NCBI RefSeq assembly: GCF_050281185.1
Contig: NZ_JBNNWS010000006.1
Location: forward strand, 186,001 to 250,000
DNA length: 64,000 bases
Direction: 5' to 3'
Source of the DNA: Heyndrickxia sp050281185
GTDB lineage: Bacteria; Bacillota; Bacilli; Bacillales; Bacillaceae_C
The position numbers were made by a program, and so were the translations under genes. The notes under the pieces are model-generated. The model ran no database searches. It had not been told where the DNA came from and saw nothing but the letters and a program-made list of their open reading frames with translations. This document shows positions 1-7,624 of this stretch, in pieces (position 1 is the first letter of the stretch; each line of letters starts with the position of its first letter).

Positions 1-60
1 AATCTTTAGACGATTTAATTTTAACACATTTACAAAAACGCCTCCATCTGTTGAAAAATT

Positions 61-192
61 TTATCGATGTTTTTCTTTTATTTGCTTTAATAATTCAATT
101 ATTTCTTCATTTTGTTTATAATTTTTTCTAAGTTGTATTTCTATTGATAAAAGAGTAATAACTATAAAAATAAAACCAATAATTATTATCAA
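61..192 (-). CDS. Small single-pass membrane protein, 43 aa
   Basis: Short gene on the minus strand. A TTG start at 192 is preceded at seven bases by GGAGG (199-203 region), which decides the start; an upstream in-frame ATG at 213 has no comparable ribosome site. The protein has an N-terminal run of about 16 hydrophobic residues (IIIIGFIFIVITLLSI), then a charged amphipathic tail (KQNEEIIELLKQIKEKHR) that could form a short coiled coil. No family recognised. Bacillaceae carry many tiny membrane proteins of this shape, but its function is unknown. Confidence 0.55.
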   Translation of the reverse strand: MIIIIGFIFIVITLLSIEIQLRKNYKQNEEIIELLKQIKEKHR

Positions 193-431
193 TATTATTC
201 CTCCCACACCCATTTTTTTATTCTACTATCCAGTACAATAAATTAAGACATATATAATCTTATTCAGCTATTCTTCCAATAATCCTTCCTGACCAAATAA
301 GCTAATTCACCTTTTGTGAAGAAAAAAAGTCCACAGTAATTATAAATAGTTTGAAAAATAAGTGGAGGTTTGTTAGCTCGTTCTTTTTATTGAGACTGGT
401 CCATATATATTGAATAACTGAGGAAGGTACG

Positions 432-1166
432 GTGGAAAATATGAGGACAACCTTAATGCTGATAGTAGATTTTGTACTGTTTTTTATCTTCCCTTTGGTA
501 TTTTGGGAGCTTTGTCGTGAGATTGCAGGGGACTATCCTGCTATGATTCTTAGCATCCTACCGGGAATCTTTTATAGTTTGTACCGATTCAAAAATATTT
601 CAAGGCTTAATTATACGGGAATATGGGTCATCCTGAATTTAATCGCAGGTCTATTGGTGGATATTCTGTCTGGGTCTGCCTTACAGCTGTTATGGAATAA
701 TGTTTTTTACTCAGCCGCCTTATTATTTATATATTCTATAAGCGTCGCAGCTAAAAAACCGCTTTATTTATACTTTACATTGGATCTGATGGAGATGAGT
801 GGATATGACAGAAAAGTAACAAAAGAGATGTTTTTTGAAAAGAAGACATACAAGCTTTTTCAGCTAATAACGCTAATATACTGTGCGAACGAACTGATAT
901 ATATTGTATGTTTATCCAAATGGATCAAGAAATATGGGGTAGAGGCATACCGCCTTGATATTATACTGGATAGTTGCCTTAATATCATGTTGTCGACTGC
1001 TTCGCTGGCAGCCTTCTTCTTTATCCATCAGGCGGTGAACGAAATAACTTTGGTTGAAAAAATGACTAAAGCAAACCCAAGAAGAAAATTGCCTTCGATA
1101 TCATCTCATTGGACTTTCTTTCATTTTGAACGGGCTTACTTTTATTTTAGTAACCATAAGAGGTAG
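432..1166 (+). CDS. Six-helix membrane protein, VC0807-like
   Basis: Predicted integral membrane protein of 244 aa with about six hydrophobic segments (near residues 7-30, 37-53, 60-82, 86-108, 141-163 and 175-200). The stretch around residues 100-125 (AAKKPLYLYFTLDLM) resembles the conserved core of VC0807/septation-A-like membrane proteins, whose biochemical role is unknown. GTG at 432 is the first start, three codons before an ATG at 441; AGGAAGG lies at 421-427 and GGTGG just before the ATG, so either could be used. It stands alone and is followed by a terminator. Family assignment is by eye and moderate. Confidence 0.6.
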   Translation: MENMRTTLMLIVDFVLFFIFPLVFWELCREIAGDYPAMILSILPGIFYSLYRFKNISRLNYTGIWVILNLIAGLLVDILSGSALQLLWNNVFYSAALLFIYSISVAAKKPLYLYFTLDLMEMSGYDRKVTKEMFFEKKTYKLFQLITLIYCANELIYIVCLSKWIKKYGVEAYRLDIILDSCLNIMLSTASLAAFFFIHQAVNEITLVEKMTKANPRRKLPSISSHWTFFHFERAYFYFSNHKR

Positions 1167-1213
1167 TGTTGAATTTTAATTAACGGATAGTGAGATGTTC
1201 CGCTATTTATTTT

Positions 1214-1246
1214 GAGACCAGGGTAATGGTGGTCTCTTATTTTTTA
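1214..1246 (+). terminator. Rho-independent terminator
   Basis: Arms GAGACCA (1214-1220) and TGGTCTC (1230-1236) form a 7-bp stem, followed by TTATTTTTT. It lies about 50 bases after the membrane protein gene. Confidence 0.7.
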
Positions 1247-1300
1247 GCCTTGTGGTGCGCTAAGTTACACTTGTCGTGTAAATCTTTAATATGTATTTCT

Positions 1301-1329
1301 GAGCTCCTAGGTGAATTCCTTAGGAGCTC
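1301..1329. other. Perfect 9-bp-arm hairpin
   Basis: GAGCTCCTA (1301-1309) and TAGGAGCTC (1321-1329) are exact inverted copies around an 11-base loop. No T-run follows, so this is not a classical terminator. The rest of 1247-1465 shows no gene. Confidence 0.4.
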
Positions 1330-1465
1330 TTATCGTGGTAGATCATCTGTCTCCATCTGCTCTTTTTTATACTACCTTACTTTTTAATCCGGATTTTCAT
1401 ATATACACCATATATAAAGAGAAAAAATAATTATTTGTAAAAATTTTTAATGTAGGGTGAGATTA

Positions 1466-1927
1466 TCATGACTTTGCTAAGTTGGAAAAGTGAAGTAAAG
1501 AATTGCGAGAGCGTTCTAGTTGTTTTATGAAAGATTTAATGGAACAGTTTAATTCAATTGACAGACCGTTATTAAATAAAATATGTATTTGACCTGATTC
1601 CTTTATGTAATCTTGTATATGATCTGGAAAGATCCATTTGCAATGATAATCCTTAGGAGATTTTGTCGGAATTGCATATAACATGTCTATTGGGCAGATG
1701 ACTAACGGAGTTTTTTTAGAATAGGGAAATGCCTTCCGAACAGCGTTGATTCTTCCTTGGTAGTCGGTACACCTTAATTCACAAGCATGATTTAATATTT
1801 GTTTGATTGTCTGTTTGCTGTAAAAAATTCCATTCACATCATAGATTTTCACATTGAAGTATGGGTGGATAGCTTCCTCAAGTGCCATCGTGGTGTGCGA
1901 AATAATGTAATTTTTTACCTCTTTCAT
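1466..1927 (-). CDS. comK: ComK-family competence transcription factor, short form
   Basis: Homologue of ComK, the DNA-binding master regulator of competence in Bacillus. The recognisable core runs from about residue 48 to 140: HACELRCTDYQGRINAVRK corresponds to the ComK segment SCRFFGSSYAGRKAG, then come P-(I/L)-V-I-C-P, the conserved F/Y-x-x-P-T-x-S-P stretch and H-C-K-W-I. At 153 aa it is shorter than B. subtilis ComK (192 aa) and lacks most of the C-terminal tail that interacts with MecA/ClpC. AGGAGG lies 9 bases before the ATG at 1927. It is divergent from a sigma factor gene. It could be an active regulator or a ComK paralogue; promoters bound are not predictable here. Confidence 0.75.
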   Translation of the reverse strand: MKEVKNYIISHTTMALEEAIHPYFNVKIYDVNGIFYSKQTIKQILNHACELRCTDYQGRINAVRKAFPYSKKTPLVICPIDMLYAIPTKSPKDYHCKWIFPDHIQDYIKESGQIHILFNNGLSIELNCSIKSFIKQLERSRNSLLHFSNLAKS

Positions 1928-2215
1928 CCATAAATTCCTCCTATTTTACAATATAGGTCTATTATACTATTCATTTCCAAAATACGCCATAATTTTATTG
2001 ATATTTTCATAATTTTTAAATTTATTAAAAGTTTGTTGATTTTAGGCGTTTTGTGTTTTGAAAAAGGCTGATTAACAACCTCTATTGATCTTTTTTGATG
2101 AATTTTTTGGTTGAAAATGGATTTATTGATCCTCGCCATACTACTAAATTCAAGCTATTTTAAAACCAACCCGGGAATAAAAGGAAGTGCGCACTCATCC
2201 GGAAAGGTTTTCGAA

Positions 2216-2698
2216 TTGGATAATTTTCACGAAACAGTCGAAAAGTTTGAACCGATGATCCATCAAATTATTCACTCCTTGCACATTTATAAAAACTATG
2301 ACGAATTCTATCAAATTGGTCTGATTGCTCTTTGGGAGGCAAGTGTGAAATTTGTCGAGGGGAAAGGGATTTTTTCCAGCTATGCCTACGCCACGATTAA
2401 AGGGCGAATGCTGACTGAATTGGCAAAAGCGAAAAAGCGCGAGGAAAGAAACGCCTATCCAGAAGAGGGGTTCTGGGAATATCGAAAAGACCCTGTAGCG
2501 GAAGAACCATTGGAGCTAGCAATCTTGCTCTCTTATTGTGACCAGCTCAAACTTAAAGAAAAAAAATGGGTCATCATGACCTTCTATTTCGGCATGAACA
2601 CCAAAGAAATCGCCGACAAAGAAAAAGTATCCCCCTCCGCCGTAAAAAAATGGCGAAACGGCGCAATGGACAAACTACGAATGAATAAAGGTGAATAA
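2216..2698 (+). CDS. Sigma-70 family alternative sigma factor (SigH/ComX-like size)
   Basis: RNA polymerase sigma factor of about 160 aa. Region 2 is seen near residues 10-65 (DEFYQIGLIALWEA, then YATIKGRML) and region 4 with a helix-turn-helix near 118-155 (MNTKEIADKEKVSPSAVKKW). TTG at 2216 is preceded at eight bases by GGAAAGG and gives a normal sigma N-terminus; upstream in-frame codons encode no domain. Such two-domain factors direct regulons such as competence in other Firmicutes (ComX in streptococci, SigH in staphylococci). Its divergent neighbour is a ComK-family gene, so a shared competence-type circuit is a reasonable inference. A repeat element starts two bases after the stop codon. 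Confidence 0.75.
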   Translation: MDNFHETVEKFEPMIHQIIHSLHIYKNYDEFYQIGLIALWEASVKFVEGKGIFSSYAYATIKGRMLTELAKAKKREERNAYPEEGFWEYRKDPVAEEPLELAILLSYCDQLKLKEKKWVIMTFYFGMNTKEIADKEKVSPSAVKKWRNGAMDKLRMNKGE

Positions 2699-2700
2699 AT

Positions 2701-2842
2701 GGTGTCAGGCACCCTTCATAGACATTTGATGTTTTTTTCCTCCTGGTATGGACAGTTTTGAATGAAAAATCACACATATGTTCAAAACTGTCCACAGGGA
2801 GAAGAAAAAAGAGTTAAATGTCCACAAGCGGTGCCTGACACC
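2701..2842. repeat. REP/BIME-like long imperfect palindrome
   Basis: Outer arms GGTGTCAGGCACC (2701-2713) and GGTGCCTGACACC (2830-2842) are exact inverted copies. Inside, GGACAGTTTTGAA (about 2750) is mirrored by TTCAAAACTGTCC (about 2781-2793), together with flanking TTTTTTC/GAAAAAA stretches, so the whole 142 bp folds into one long hairpin. From memory, GTGTCAGGCACC-type palindromes are multi-copy in Bacillaceae genomes and resemble REP sequences mobilised by RAYT transposases; no transposase is present here. It may also terminate the sigma factor transcript. Confidence 0.75.
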
Positions 2843-3126
2843 AAAAAGTTTGGTCCTATTTGCGCGATATTTGGCCGGGATCGCATAAAACTTGATGTGA
2901 ATTGCACGAAAACAGGCTCGAATCCACGAAATCGCAGACCAATTATTTGAGAATAAGGACCATTAAAATAAGAATCCGGTCCCATTTCTTTCGAATCTAT
3001 AGTCACGAAAATAACAAGGAGGGACATAAATAATAGGATCGTATCACTACTTTGCAAGTTGCAATACAGAAGTCAAAAGGAGATACTACATATAAATCTT
3101 AATATAGAAAAAGGTGGCGAGCTCGT

Positions 3127-3452
3127 TTGGATATTAAAAAAATCACCCCAAAAGAATTAGATGATCGATTAAAAACAGTGAAAAAATACTCATTCTGGAT
3201 GTAAGAGCAGAGGAAAAATTCAAGGAATATCATTTGGAAAATGCCAAACATATTCCTAAAACAGTCATCTTTGACATGGAAGGTAAGGAAAATAATAATG
3301 ATTTGCCTCTTCCTAAGCATGAGGAAATCGTTGTCACATGCACTACCGGGAACTCAGCCATGAAGTGTGCTTCGATTTTAGCGGAAAAAGACTATAAAGT
3401 TACTGTTTTAGCAGGTGGATTAACCGCATGGAAAGAGTACTTGAAAGATTGA
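3127..3452 (+). pseudogene. Rhodanese-like protein, broken by a one-base frameshift
   Basis: The sequence encodes a single rhodanese domain in two frames. The first part starts at TTG 3127 (DIKKITPKELDDRLKTVKK) and runs out at a stop shortly after the A-run at 3181-3186. The second frame continues with LILDVRAEEKFKEYHLENAK and reaches the active-site loop CTTGNSA, with the nucleophilic Cys present, ending EYLKD at 3452. Adding one A to the six-A run would rejoin them, so this is either a real decay, a phase-variable tract or a sequencing error. GGTGG lies about ten bases before the TTG. Rhodaneses move sulfane sulfur; the substrate cannot be predicted. Confidence 0.7.
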
Positions 3453-3482
3453 TGAATATGATTTGATACTAAAATATAGAGG

Positions 3483-3517
3483 GCAACCTCTTCAAAACTG
3501 AGGTTGCTAATTTTTAT
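3483..3517 (+). terminator. Rho-independent terminator
   Basis: GCAACCTC (3483-3490) pairs with GAGGTTGC (3500-3507), followed by TAATTTTTATT. It closes the rhodanese transcript. Confidence 0.8.
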
Positions 3518-3546
3518 TAAATTGAACTTTCGAAAAAATAGATAAA

Positions 3547-4048
3547 CTATCCACAAGAATACCCACAATATCCACAAATAAAAGGACATATTCACAAAAA
3601 ATTCTTATTTATCAACAAAAATAGAAAAAATCAATTATTAATTGTGGATATATACTGTTATCAACATCCTCATGTATTTCTACTCTTCTCTACAATCCTC
3701 ATGAACATTTTCATTCAAATAAGAATTTTCCTTGCTGGCAAAGTTCACAGACAACAGACTCATCTCTGGATCGATTCCATAAAGTCCATTCATTAATTTT
3801 TCCTCATGTTTCTTGCTTCCAGCCTTATTCTCCTTCATTGCTTAATCCCCTTTCTTCTATAAAGTTGTTTGTTATGATTTACAAGTTTTCAATTATCTAT
3901 CCACAAAAATATATTGAAAGAAGATATCATTAACATGTGCTAAATAACATAGGCTAAATTTTTTGAATATCCACAAGATTACACCGATTATCCACATTAA
4001 TAACAGGTTATCCACGAAAAAATGTTAAAAATCCACAAATTATCCACA
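3547..4048. promoter_or_regulatory. Cluster of DnaA-box-like sites
   Basis: Two perfect TTATCCACA boxes lie at 3988-3996 and 4040-4048. One-mismatch sites are at 3547-3555 (CTATCCACA), 3568-3576 (ATATCCACA), 3588-3596 (ATATTCACA), 3609-3617 and 3658-3666 (TTATCAACA), 3643-3651 (reverse strand), 3897-3905, 3967-3975, 4008-4016 (TTATCCACG) and 4029-4037. They form two groups, 3547-3666 and 3897-4048, on either side of a 52-aa gene, mostly in one orientation. B. subtilis has several such DnaA-box clusters outside oriC that tune initiation or regulate neighbouring genes; the same role here is inferred. Confidence 0.7.
3680..3838 (-). CDS. Hypothetical 52-aa soluble protein between DnaA-box groups
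   Basis: ATG at 3838 follows AAAGGGGA at eight bases, a strong ribosome site on the minus strand. The product is hydrophilic, begins MKENKAGSKKHEEKLMNGLY, continues with GIDPEMSLLSVNFASKEN and ends acidic; it has no membrane segment, signal peptide or recognised motif. It lies exactly between the two groups of DnaA-box-like sites, so its promoter region and its terminator region both carry them. DnaA-dependent control is an inference from position only. The good ribosome site and non-repetitive protein-like composition support a real gene; no function is proposed. Confidence 0.55.
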   Translation of the reverse strand: MKENKAGSKKHEEKLMNGLYGIDPEMSLLSVNFASKENSYLNENVHEDCREE

Positions 4049-4605
4049 AACGTAGTTCTTAAAACGATAATATATCAACATTTCGGCCCTGTTGGATCAT
4101 TATTGACTATAAAATTCAAACGCCAGTTTAAATTTTTTGATATTGGCAAAATATTTTCGTCCCACACCTTCTTGGTTAATCGACAATTGTAGCATTACTT
4201 TTCAGTATCTTGCCATTGATAAAACTTATTATTTGGATACTAAATTATTGGGTAAATATTTAAGACAAAGCGAACTAAAACGATCCTTATTTCAGAAGAT
4301 ATATCAATTAATTTCTCGAATATCGGTGAAAAATATTGTATTATAGGAAAATATTCACGCTACCCGCGAGAAAATTATAGGTATTTAGAACTATATTTTT
4401 ATTCGCATGTTAGTAAAGGGGTAATTTTTCCATTTGTTACTGAAGTTTTTTTCTGTAGAATGGCGAATACAGGGAACCCTCGTTAGGAAAATGAGGAGAA
4501 TTAATCAGGATTTTAAATATTACCGGGCTGTCGTTTTTACACACCAATAAAAGAATACGGAGAAAAACAATCAAGAGTTTAAATCGAATTTTGAAGAGGT
4601 GTAAA
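4049..4605. other. AT-rich stretch without a convincing gene
   Basis: An open frame of 69 codons at 4137-4346 has only a TTG start, no ribosome site and no recognisable domain, so it is not called. The sequence is very AT-rich and probably carries the promoter of the diguanylate cyclase gene, but no clear -35/-10 pair was found. Confidence 0.4.
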
Positions 4606-5448
4606 GTGGAAGTAAGAAAAAAATATTTATTTTGGTTACTGATAATAATTTTAACAATTACACCAATTATTATAAACTTTAATTTAAAAGAAGAATTGCA
4701 AAGACTTTCTACATTTTTTTGGTCACTATATCTTATTCCTAACATTTTAATTATGATTAAGTATCCAAAATGGAAAGTTATTATTGGAACAGCATTTTTC
4801 TACAGCTTTTTGAAGTATACCAATCATATTATTGAGGAAGGTCTCACCAGCAAAATTGAGTTGATTGCACTTATTTTAGATTCGTTTGTTAATGGGACTA
4901 TTCTCTTAACGGTAGGTTCCTTTCGAATAAAATATTATAAATTATTGAAGCAGATGCAGAAACTTAGCATCATTGATTCATTAACTGGATTATATAATCG
5001 AAGATATTTTGATATATATATGGAAAAAACGATTCCGTTTAGTCAAAGGGTAAAGAGTCCTTTGATTCTTATCATATTAGATATAGACCACTTCAAAATG
5101 GTAAATGACAATAATGGTCATCTATGCGGGGATGAAGCTCTTAAACATATTTCAGAAATTATTAAACATAATGTAAGAAACTCAGATGCGTATGTTCGTT
5201 TTGGGGGGGAAGAATTCGCGATTATTTCTTCAAATACCAATTTAGATGAAGGTCAAATAATAGCTGACCGTATTCGTGAGGCTGTTGAGCAATCATATTT
5301 TACTTATAAAAATGAACATATTCATATCACGATCAGTATAGGGGTAGCATTGTACGATGGAGGAAAATTAGAGGAATTTATCGAAAAGGCTGATCAAGCA
5401 TTATACAGAGCGAAGGAAAATGGAAGAAACCAAGTAGTTAGTTTTTGA
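4606..5448 (+). CDS. Membrane-anchored GGDEF diguanylate cyclase
   Basis: Makes the second messenger c-di-GMP from two GTP. About four hydrophobic segments fill residues 5-115, followed by a GGDEF domain. The domain begins at DSLTGLYNRRYFD, carries the Mg/GTP-binding DIDHFKMVND and has an intact active-site GGEEF at about residues 200-204. An RNSD sequence sits exactly five residues upstream, matching the RxxD inhibitory I-site, so product feedback is likely. The C-terminal SIGVALY and ADQALYRAKENGRN motifs are typical. GTG at 4606 is preferred because GAGGTG lies just upstream; a TTG at 4591 is possible. c-di-GMP often controls exopolysaccharide production, but no direct link to the locus 18 kb away is shown. 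Confidence 0.9.
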   Translation: MEVRKKYLFWLLIIILTITPIIINFNLKEELQRLSTFFWSLYLIPNILIMIKYPKWKVIIGTAFFYSFLKYTNHIIEEGLTSKIELIALILDSFVNGTILLTVGSFRIKYYKLLKQMQKLSIIDSLTGLYNRRYFDIYMEKTIPFSQRVKSPLILIILDIDHFKMVNDNNGHLCGDEALKHISEIIKHNVRNSDAYVRFGGEEFAIISSNTNLDEGQIIADRIREAVEQSYFTYKNEHIHITISIGVALYDGGKLEEFIEKADQALYRAKENGRNQVVSF

Positions 5449-5490
5449 TATTGATTAAAACGCTCCAATTATCGCTTTTAAAATCATGAA

Positions 5491-5670
5491 ACGGACATTG
5501 AATCCGTTATTTCCATTAAATGTCCCAAATTTAAGGGCTAAGTGGACACTGAGTTCGCTATTTACGAAAAAACGCAGGAAAATCACTGATTTTTATAAAA
5601 TAGCGGAACCTTTGTCCGCAAACATAAGGAATTATCCCATTTTGTCACAATTAGCGGATCTAGTGTCCTC
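5491..5670. repeat. Four-copy inverted repeat element
   Basis: A roughly 22-bp motif, GGACAct-GA-TCCGCTATTT, occurs four times: forward at 5491-5512 and 5542-5563, and inverted at 5598-5619 and 5649-5670. The copies are spaced about 51 bp within each pair, so the element is a pair of direct repeats facing a mirrored pair. An open frame of 71 codons crosses it but simply reads the repeats. It resembles small dispersed intergenic repeats of Bacillus; no family name is given. Confidence 0.65.
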
Positions 5671-5830
5671 AAAGCAAATAGAACTAGCCTTTTTTGTTTG
5701 ACTAGCTGCCGTAGCGAGTTCAATTATAATTAGCAGTATTTGTTATTAGACTGTAGGGGTTGGGAAGAATACTTAAAGAAAAATTTATGGTAATCTTAAA
5801 TAAGAAAAAAAGTATGAAACGAGGTATGAT

Positions 5831-6703
5831 ATGAGAATAATCAGAAAGAAAAAGTCAAAAAAACTAAAAATGATATTACGAGGATTGGCAATCATAATTG
5901 GGGGATTTATAGCAGCATATGGACTAGAAACGGTATTAATCCCAAACAATGTATCTGATGGTGGTGTGACGGGTCTTAGTATCGTTGGATCAGAGCTATT
6001 TGGATTACCATTAGGAGTTTTAATCGCGATAATTAACATCCCTTTTATTTGGTTAGGATATAAACAAATTGGTAAAAGTTTCGCCATTTATTCGATTATC
6101 GGAATCGCTTCATTAGCTGTTGGTACAAGCCTTATGCACCATACCCCCGCAATTATTGAAGGGGATACTTTGTTAGTTACTGTTGTTGGGGGTATTATCC
6201 TCGGTATTGGGATGGGGGTAGCATTACGTAATGGCGGTGCATTAGATGGAATTGATATGCTAGCCGTACTGCTTTCTCGAAAATTACCGTTTGGGACGAG
6301 TGATTTGATTCTATTCTTAAACTTGTTTGTATTTATTTTTGTTTCATTCGTATTCGGCCTTCAAGGGGCAATCCTTTCGGCAATTGCTTACTTTATTGCT
6401 TCTAAAGTGATTCACATCGTTGAGGAAGGTTTAAGCGGTTCAAAAACCTTTAAAATTATCACAACTCAACCTGAATTAATGGTAGAGACTATACGTGATC
6501 GCTTAGGTCGAGGTGCAACGTATAATGAAGTTTATGGCGGTTATACGAAAGAAAAATTTAAGGAAATCACTTGTGTCATTAACCGCTTAGAAGAAAGCAA
6601 AATAAAAGAAATTATTCATGAAATTGACGATGCTGCCTTTGTTACAGTATATGATGTAGCAGAAGTTAAGGGCGGTAATTTCAGAAAGCATAATATTCAT
6701 TAG
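5831..6703 (+). CDS. YitT family membrane protein
   Basis: Member of the YitT family, which in Bacillus has many paralogues (YitT, YvjA, YpjC, YqfU). The basic N-terminus (RKKKSKKLK) leads into about five to six membrane segments between residues 14 and 200, with the family signature ETVLIPNNVSDGGVTGLS near residue 34 and RNGGALDGIDMLAVLL near 137. The C-terminal 90 residues form the soluble DUF2179 domain (GRGATYNEVYGGYTKEKFK). Length 290 aa is normal. The molecular function of the family is not established; transport has been suggested. GAGGTATGAT precedes the ATG. It is transcribed alone and ends before a MITE-like element and a strong terminator. Confidence 0.88.
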   Translation: MRIIRKKKSKKLKMILRGLAIIIGGFIAAYGLETVLIPNNVSDGGVTGLSIVGSELFGLPLGVLIAIINIPFIWLGYKQIGKSFAIYSIIGIASLAVGTSLMHHTPAIIEGDTLLVTVVGGIILGIGMGVALRNGGALDGIDMLAVLLSRKLPFGTSDLILFLNLFVFIFVSFVFGLQGAILSAIAYFIASKVIHIVEEGLSGSKTFKIITTQPELMVETIRDRLGRGATYNEVYGGYTKEKFKEITCVINRLEESKIKEIIHEIDDAAFVTVYDVAEVKGGNFRKHNIH

Positions 6704-6728
6704 AAAAAACAAGGAAATTTATTAAAAA

Positions 6729-6859
6729 GGCTTTGTTAAACAATGTAGTTGTTTTAAGGAAACCCTGTATGTTATGCGTTCAGCTAGTTTTCCTTCATAA
6801 GAAATCGCTTTACACACACGATAAAGGTGATTTTTTCAACAAAAACCATTAACAAAGCC
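6729..6859. repeat. MITE-like element with 11-bp terminal inverted repeats
   Basis: GGCTTTGTTAA (6729-6739) and TTAACAAAGCC (6849-6859) are exact inverted ends of a 131-bp segment flanked on both sides by A-runs (AAAAA), a possible target duplication. No reading frame is preserved inside. The size and ends fit a non-autonomous element; no transposase with matching ends is in the window. Confidence 0.45.
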
Positions 6860-6861
6860 AA

Positions 6862-6917
6862 AAAAAATCCTACAAAAAATCACCTTGCTAAGAGGTGTTT
6901 TTTTTGTGGGATTTTCA
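6862..6917. terminator. Strong bidirectional terminator
   Basis: AAAATCCTACAAAAAATCAC on the left pairs with the segment ending TTTTTTGTGGGATTTT, closing on CACCT/AGGTG with a 7-base loop. A- and T-rich arms allow termination on both strands. Confidence 0.7.
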
Positions 6918-6946
6918 TGTAAATAAACTAAGGGGAAATAGTTTTG

Positions 6947-6975
6947 TTGACCGCTCGGTACAAAAATAGTATTCT
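6947..6975 (+). promoter_or_regulatory. Promoter and operator-like palindrome of the tetR gene
   Basis: TTGACC (6947-6952) and TATTCT (6970-6975) are 17 bp apart, a plausible sigma-A promoter. The palindrome ACCGCTCGGT (6950-6959) overlaps the -35 and is followed by ACAAAAATAG. CGGTACAAAAATAG reappears inverted before the MFS gene, as expected for autoregulation by TetR. Confidence 0.65.
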
Positions 6976-7010
6976 ACTAATGTAATCTTCAAAACGAGAG
7001 GAGGATAAGT

Positions 7011-7607
7011 TTGAATAAACGCGGCAGACCCCGAGAGTTTGATTATTCCTCAATTGTAGATGTTGCAATGAAAACATTTTGGATAAGAGGATATGAGGGG
7101 TGTTCTACACAAGATTTATGCAGTGATACAGGACTTGGGAAAGGAAGTTTATACAATACTTTTGGTAGTAAACATGAACTGTATAAACAAGTATTAGAAC
7201 GCTACCATGAAATTGGGATTAGGGAACAAATGAAATTGCTAAATACTCCGATTCCAGTTAAAGAACGATTAAGGAATTTTTTTGAATGGGCATTGAAGGA
7301 AGACTTTGAGAATATTGATCAAAAAGGATGTTTATTGATCAATGCCAGCGTAGAACGAGCTAATAACGATTTAATGGTTCAAGAAATTTTCTCAAGGCAT
7401 GTTGAGCTGCTCAAACAAGCAATTGAAAAAGTGATGGAAGAAGGATTGCGAACTGGTGAAATTTCAAAGAAGCAATCAGCTGCGGATTTAGCTAGTCTAA
7501 TATTAAGCAGTTATTACGGATTCCGTGTTCTAAATGTATCGATGCAAAATCGGATATTAGCTGAACAGGTTATCAAAGGAACAATGGAGTCTATTTTTGG
7601 CGCTTAG
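7011..7607 (+). CDS. TetR family transcriptional regulator
   Basis: Repressor-type regulator of 198 aa. The N-terminal helix-turn-helix is clear (residues 3-50: GRPREFDYSSIVDVAMKTFW, then TQDLCSDTGLGKGSLYNTFG). The C-terminal part resembles the ligand-binding domain of TetR proteins (ILSSYYGFRVL near 160-175). TTG at 7011 is set by GAGAGGAGG about eight bases upstream. It is followed 62 bases later by an MFS efflux gene with the same operator-like sequence, so it most likely represses both itself and the pump until an unknown ligand binds. A weak GC-rich hairpin with a T-run overlaps its stop codon at about 7597-7617. Confidence 0.9.
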   Translation: MNKRGRPREFDYSSIVDVAMKTFWIRGYEGCSTQDLCSDTGLGKGSLYNTFGSKHELYKQVLERYHEIGIREQMKLLNTPIPVKERLRNFFEWALKEDFENIDQKGCLLINASVERANNDLMVQEIFSRHVELLKQAIEKVMEEGLRTGEISKKQSAADLASLILSSYYGFRVLNVSMQNRILAEQVIKGTMESIFGA

Positions 7608-7624
7608 TGCGCTCTTTTTTCTCA

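Noticed and set aside
1190..1387. 65-codon frame after the membrane protein gene
   Set aside because: It crosses the terminator and a hairpin; no start signal.
2782..3057. 91-codon minus-strand frame
   Set aside because: Overlaps the long palindrome, no ribosome site and no domain.
3547..4048. Replication origin (oriC)
   Set aside because: DnaA-box-like sites are dense, but dnaA, dnaN, an obvious unwinding element and DnaA-trio repeats are all absent; a DnaA-binding cluster is the safer reading.
4137..4346. 69-codon frame as a gene
   Set aside because: TTG start, no ribosome site, no recognisable protein features, AT-rich region.
5486..5701. 71-codon frame as a gene
   Set aside because: It reads across the four-copy inverted repeat and its composition follows that repeat.
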